A DNA stretch of 6,707 bases from positions 1 to 6,707 of the forward strand of contig JAICXS010000103.1 of assembly GCA_025934615.1 (NCBI GenBank), given 5' to 3'. Shown in pieces: positions 5,301 through 6,707 of this stretch. The translations under genes were made by a program, and so were the position numbers. Under the pieces are notes generated by a model that worked only from the letters and a program-made list of their open reading frames with translations, was not told the DNA's origin and did no database searches. Position 1 is the stretch's first letter; every line of letters begins with the position of its first letter. This stretch comes from Nitrospiraceae bacterium. GTDB taxonomy: Bacteria > Nitrospirota > Nitrospiria > Nitrospirales > Nitrospiraceae.

Positions 5301-6707
5301 ACGACAGGACCGGAACGACCGTCCCGGTACGAAGAAAAATAAACTGAAAACCTTTGGGCCTGACGCCTAGGCATTGCGACACAGCCTCCGAATAGACCTG
5401 CACTTGAAGTCGATACTCTTCCGCCCGAGACGCGATCTCATCAGAAGTAATACGATCGGTTTTATAATCGGCGATCCAAATTTCACCGTTGAAACGATAC
5501 ACCAGATCGATAATCCCTTCCATCAGAGAGTGGTGACAGTCCTGAAGCAAGAAAGCTGGCGCGCACGATCCGACAAATAAATCGGACCGGGTTTGTGCAC
5601 CCCGCCGAAATAGTGAGGCGGCCGTGTCTTTCGGCGATTCGGATATATGCCAAGGCACGACAAATGGAATTTCTCGGCCGATGATGGTGGATGCTCGCAG
5701 CATCTGATAAATTTCGGATGTGATAAATACACCAAGCATATCTTTCAGTTCATTGCTTATCTCACTAACATCATAGCCATCACTTGAGGCTGACTTTGAG
5801 CATATCGTTTCAACTTGGCCAATGAGGTTTCCAGAATCGTCCGCAAAATCCCACTGCTCCAAGATGCGATGCGCGAGCGTCCCGATGAGAGGCCCCATCT
5901 GCAAACTTTGTCCATTACGGGTGAAACGTGGCACGGTCGGCGCCATCGTTGCTTTCAAACGGGTCGGCGTTAAGAATGGCGGGCATTGCCGGATCTCCTG
6001 TTGACGGCGGAACCGTTCATCCCATCGAGTCCGCACTGAAGCCACATCATCATGATCGAGATCCTGCCATTCTACGCCGTCACGCTTGTCGGCATGCAGG
6101 GGCACGGTCTTACCGGGAGCCACCGTGAAGGACACCGTCCCACTCGCGATCGGCAAACGAATGGTCTGGTCCTCGGCACCTACACGAGCCAGGTCGAGCC
6201 CAAATCCTTGAGCGACCATGGCCAGAAAGCTGTCTTGCGCCACTTGTTTGGGAATACCGGCGGATAAAATGAGCCTACGCTTCGCTCGTGTCATGGCGAC
6301 ATACAAGAGGCGCGTCTGTTCAGCCCGCCTGCGCTCTTCTAATTTTGCCGCCACATAGACCCCTCCCGGCGTCTGCAACTCGCCGGCTCTGATGCCGACA
6401 ATACCCGAGGACCAATCATGATGCACCATGATCCGAGATGAGACGCGATTGGTGCCACGCTGCAAACCGGCAAGGACGACCACAGGAAACTCCAATCCCT
6501 TCGCTTTATGTATACTCAGCAGGCGGACGGACCCCTGCTCATCAGTCAGGTTCTCGGCCAACGAGCTCTCCGCCTCGTCCGGCACGTCCAGGGCACGTGT
6601 CGTCAGTTCACCGACCAGCCCTCGTAATGTCAGCGTCGGTTGCATTGCTAACTGGACCGCCAGATCGCGAAGCTTCAAGACATTGGCGACCGCCTGTTCA
6701 CCGTCAA
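5299..6707 (-). CDS. AddA/RecB-like UvrD-family helicase-nuclease, C-terminal part (5' end outside the window)
   Basis: C-terminal 469 residues of an ATP-dependent helicase-exonuclease that would process double-strand DNA ends for recombination. The frame is open to the right edge and reads GEQAVANVLKLRDLA there, typical family sequence, so the TTG at 6678 is not a real start. SF1 helicase motif V (QGSVRLLSIHKAKGLEF, from about 6537) and motif VI (RLLYVAMTRAKRRL, from about 6312) are intact. The C-terminal PD-(D/E)XK nuclease is also complete: GTLAH His (5871-5869), REIPF, GIIDL Asp (5508-5506), ADYKT with Asp (5469-5467) and Lys (5463-5461), and QVQVY. Both activities are therefore expected. 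The fused nuclease next to a UvrD helicase resembles AddA more than plain UvrD or PcrA; RecB cannot be excluded without the N-terminus and the neighbouring gene. The TPR lipoprotein gene follows after 9 bases. Confidence 0.92.
   Translation of the reverse strand, partial: DGEQAVANVLKLRDLAVQLAMQPTLTLRGLVGELTTRALDVPDEAESSLAENLTDEQGSVRLLSIHKAKGLEFPVVVLAGLQRGTNRVSSRIMVHHDWSSGIVGIRAGELQTPGGVYVAAKLEERRRAEQTRLLYVAMTRAKRRLILSAGIPKQVAQDSFLAMVAQGFGLDLARVGAEDQTIRLPIASGTVSFTVAPGKTVPLHADKRDGVEWQDLDHDDVASVRTRWDERFRRQQEIRQCPPFLTPTRLKATMAPTVPRFTRNGQSLQMGPLIGTLAHRILEQWDFADDSGNLIGQVETICSKSASSDGYDVSEISNELKDMLGVFITSEIYQMLRASTIIGREIPFVVPWHISESPKDTAASLFRRGAQTRSDLFVGSCAPAFLLQDCHHSLMEGIIDLVYRFNGEIWIADYKTDRITSDEIASRAEEYRLQVQVYSEAVSQCLGVRPKGFQFIFLRTGTVVPVLS

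Noticed and set aside
6676..6678. TTG at 6678 as start of the helicase gene
   Set aside because: The frame stays open to the window edge and the upstream residues (GEQAVANV) match the family, so this is an internal Leu codon.

Overview
The window reads as an ordinary chromosomal segment of a Gram-negative-type bacterium with moderately high GC. I see no mobile element, tRNA, rRNA or CRISPR. Lgt, an exported TPR protein, a lipoprotein with a TPR pair, and an AddA/RecB-type helicase-nuclease in this style would fit Nitrospirota (Nitrospira-like). That assignment is inference from protein style, not from a search.

Layout. Left block (1-3183, minus strand): a signal-peptide-bearing 702-residue TPR protein is read first. 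It is followed after a 2-base gap (TGA-CC-ATG) by a soluble PAS-HisKA-HATPase sensor kinase, whose last part runs off the left edge. The kinase resembles the FleS/FlrB/NtrB type that partners sigma-54 response regulators. Middle: a 300-bp divergent spacer (3184-3483), then lgt on the plus strand (3484-4272), encoding prolipoprotein diacylglyceryl transferase with all key residues visible. Right block (4397-6707, minus strand), in reading order: the 3' part of an AddA-like helicase-nuclease entering from the right edge, a small TPR lipoprotein whose ribosome-binding site overlaps the helicase stop codon, and, after an AT-rich 83-bp gap, a small zincin-type metallopeptidase. lgt and the metallopeptidase gene converge across a 124-bp gap.

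How they may work together. Lgt would lipidate lipoproteins such as the one encoded at 4870-5289. The kinase and exported TPR protein are tightly coupled and probably co-expressed. The AddA-like protein belongs to double-strand-break end processing, and its link to the lipoprotein is positional only. No clearly novel system is visible. The most noteworthy points are the two tight couplings between unlike genes, the possible leaderless start of lgt, the possible TTG start of the large TPR protein, and the metallopeptidase start that lacks a Shine-Dalgarno sequence.
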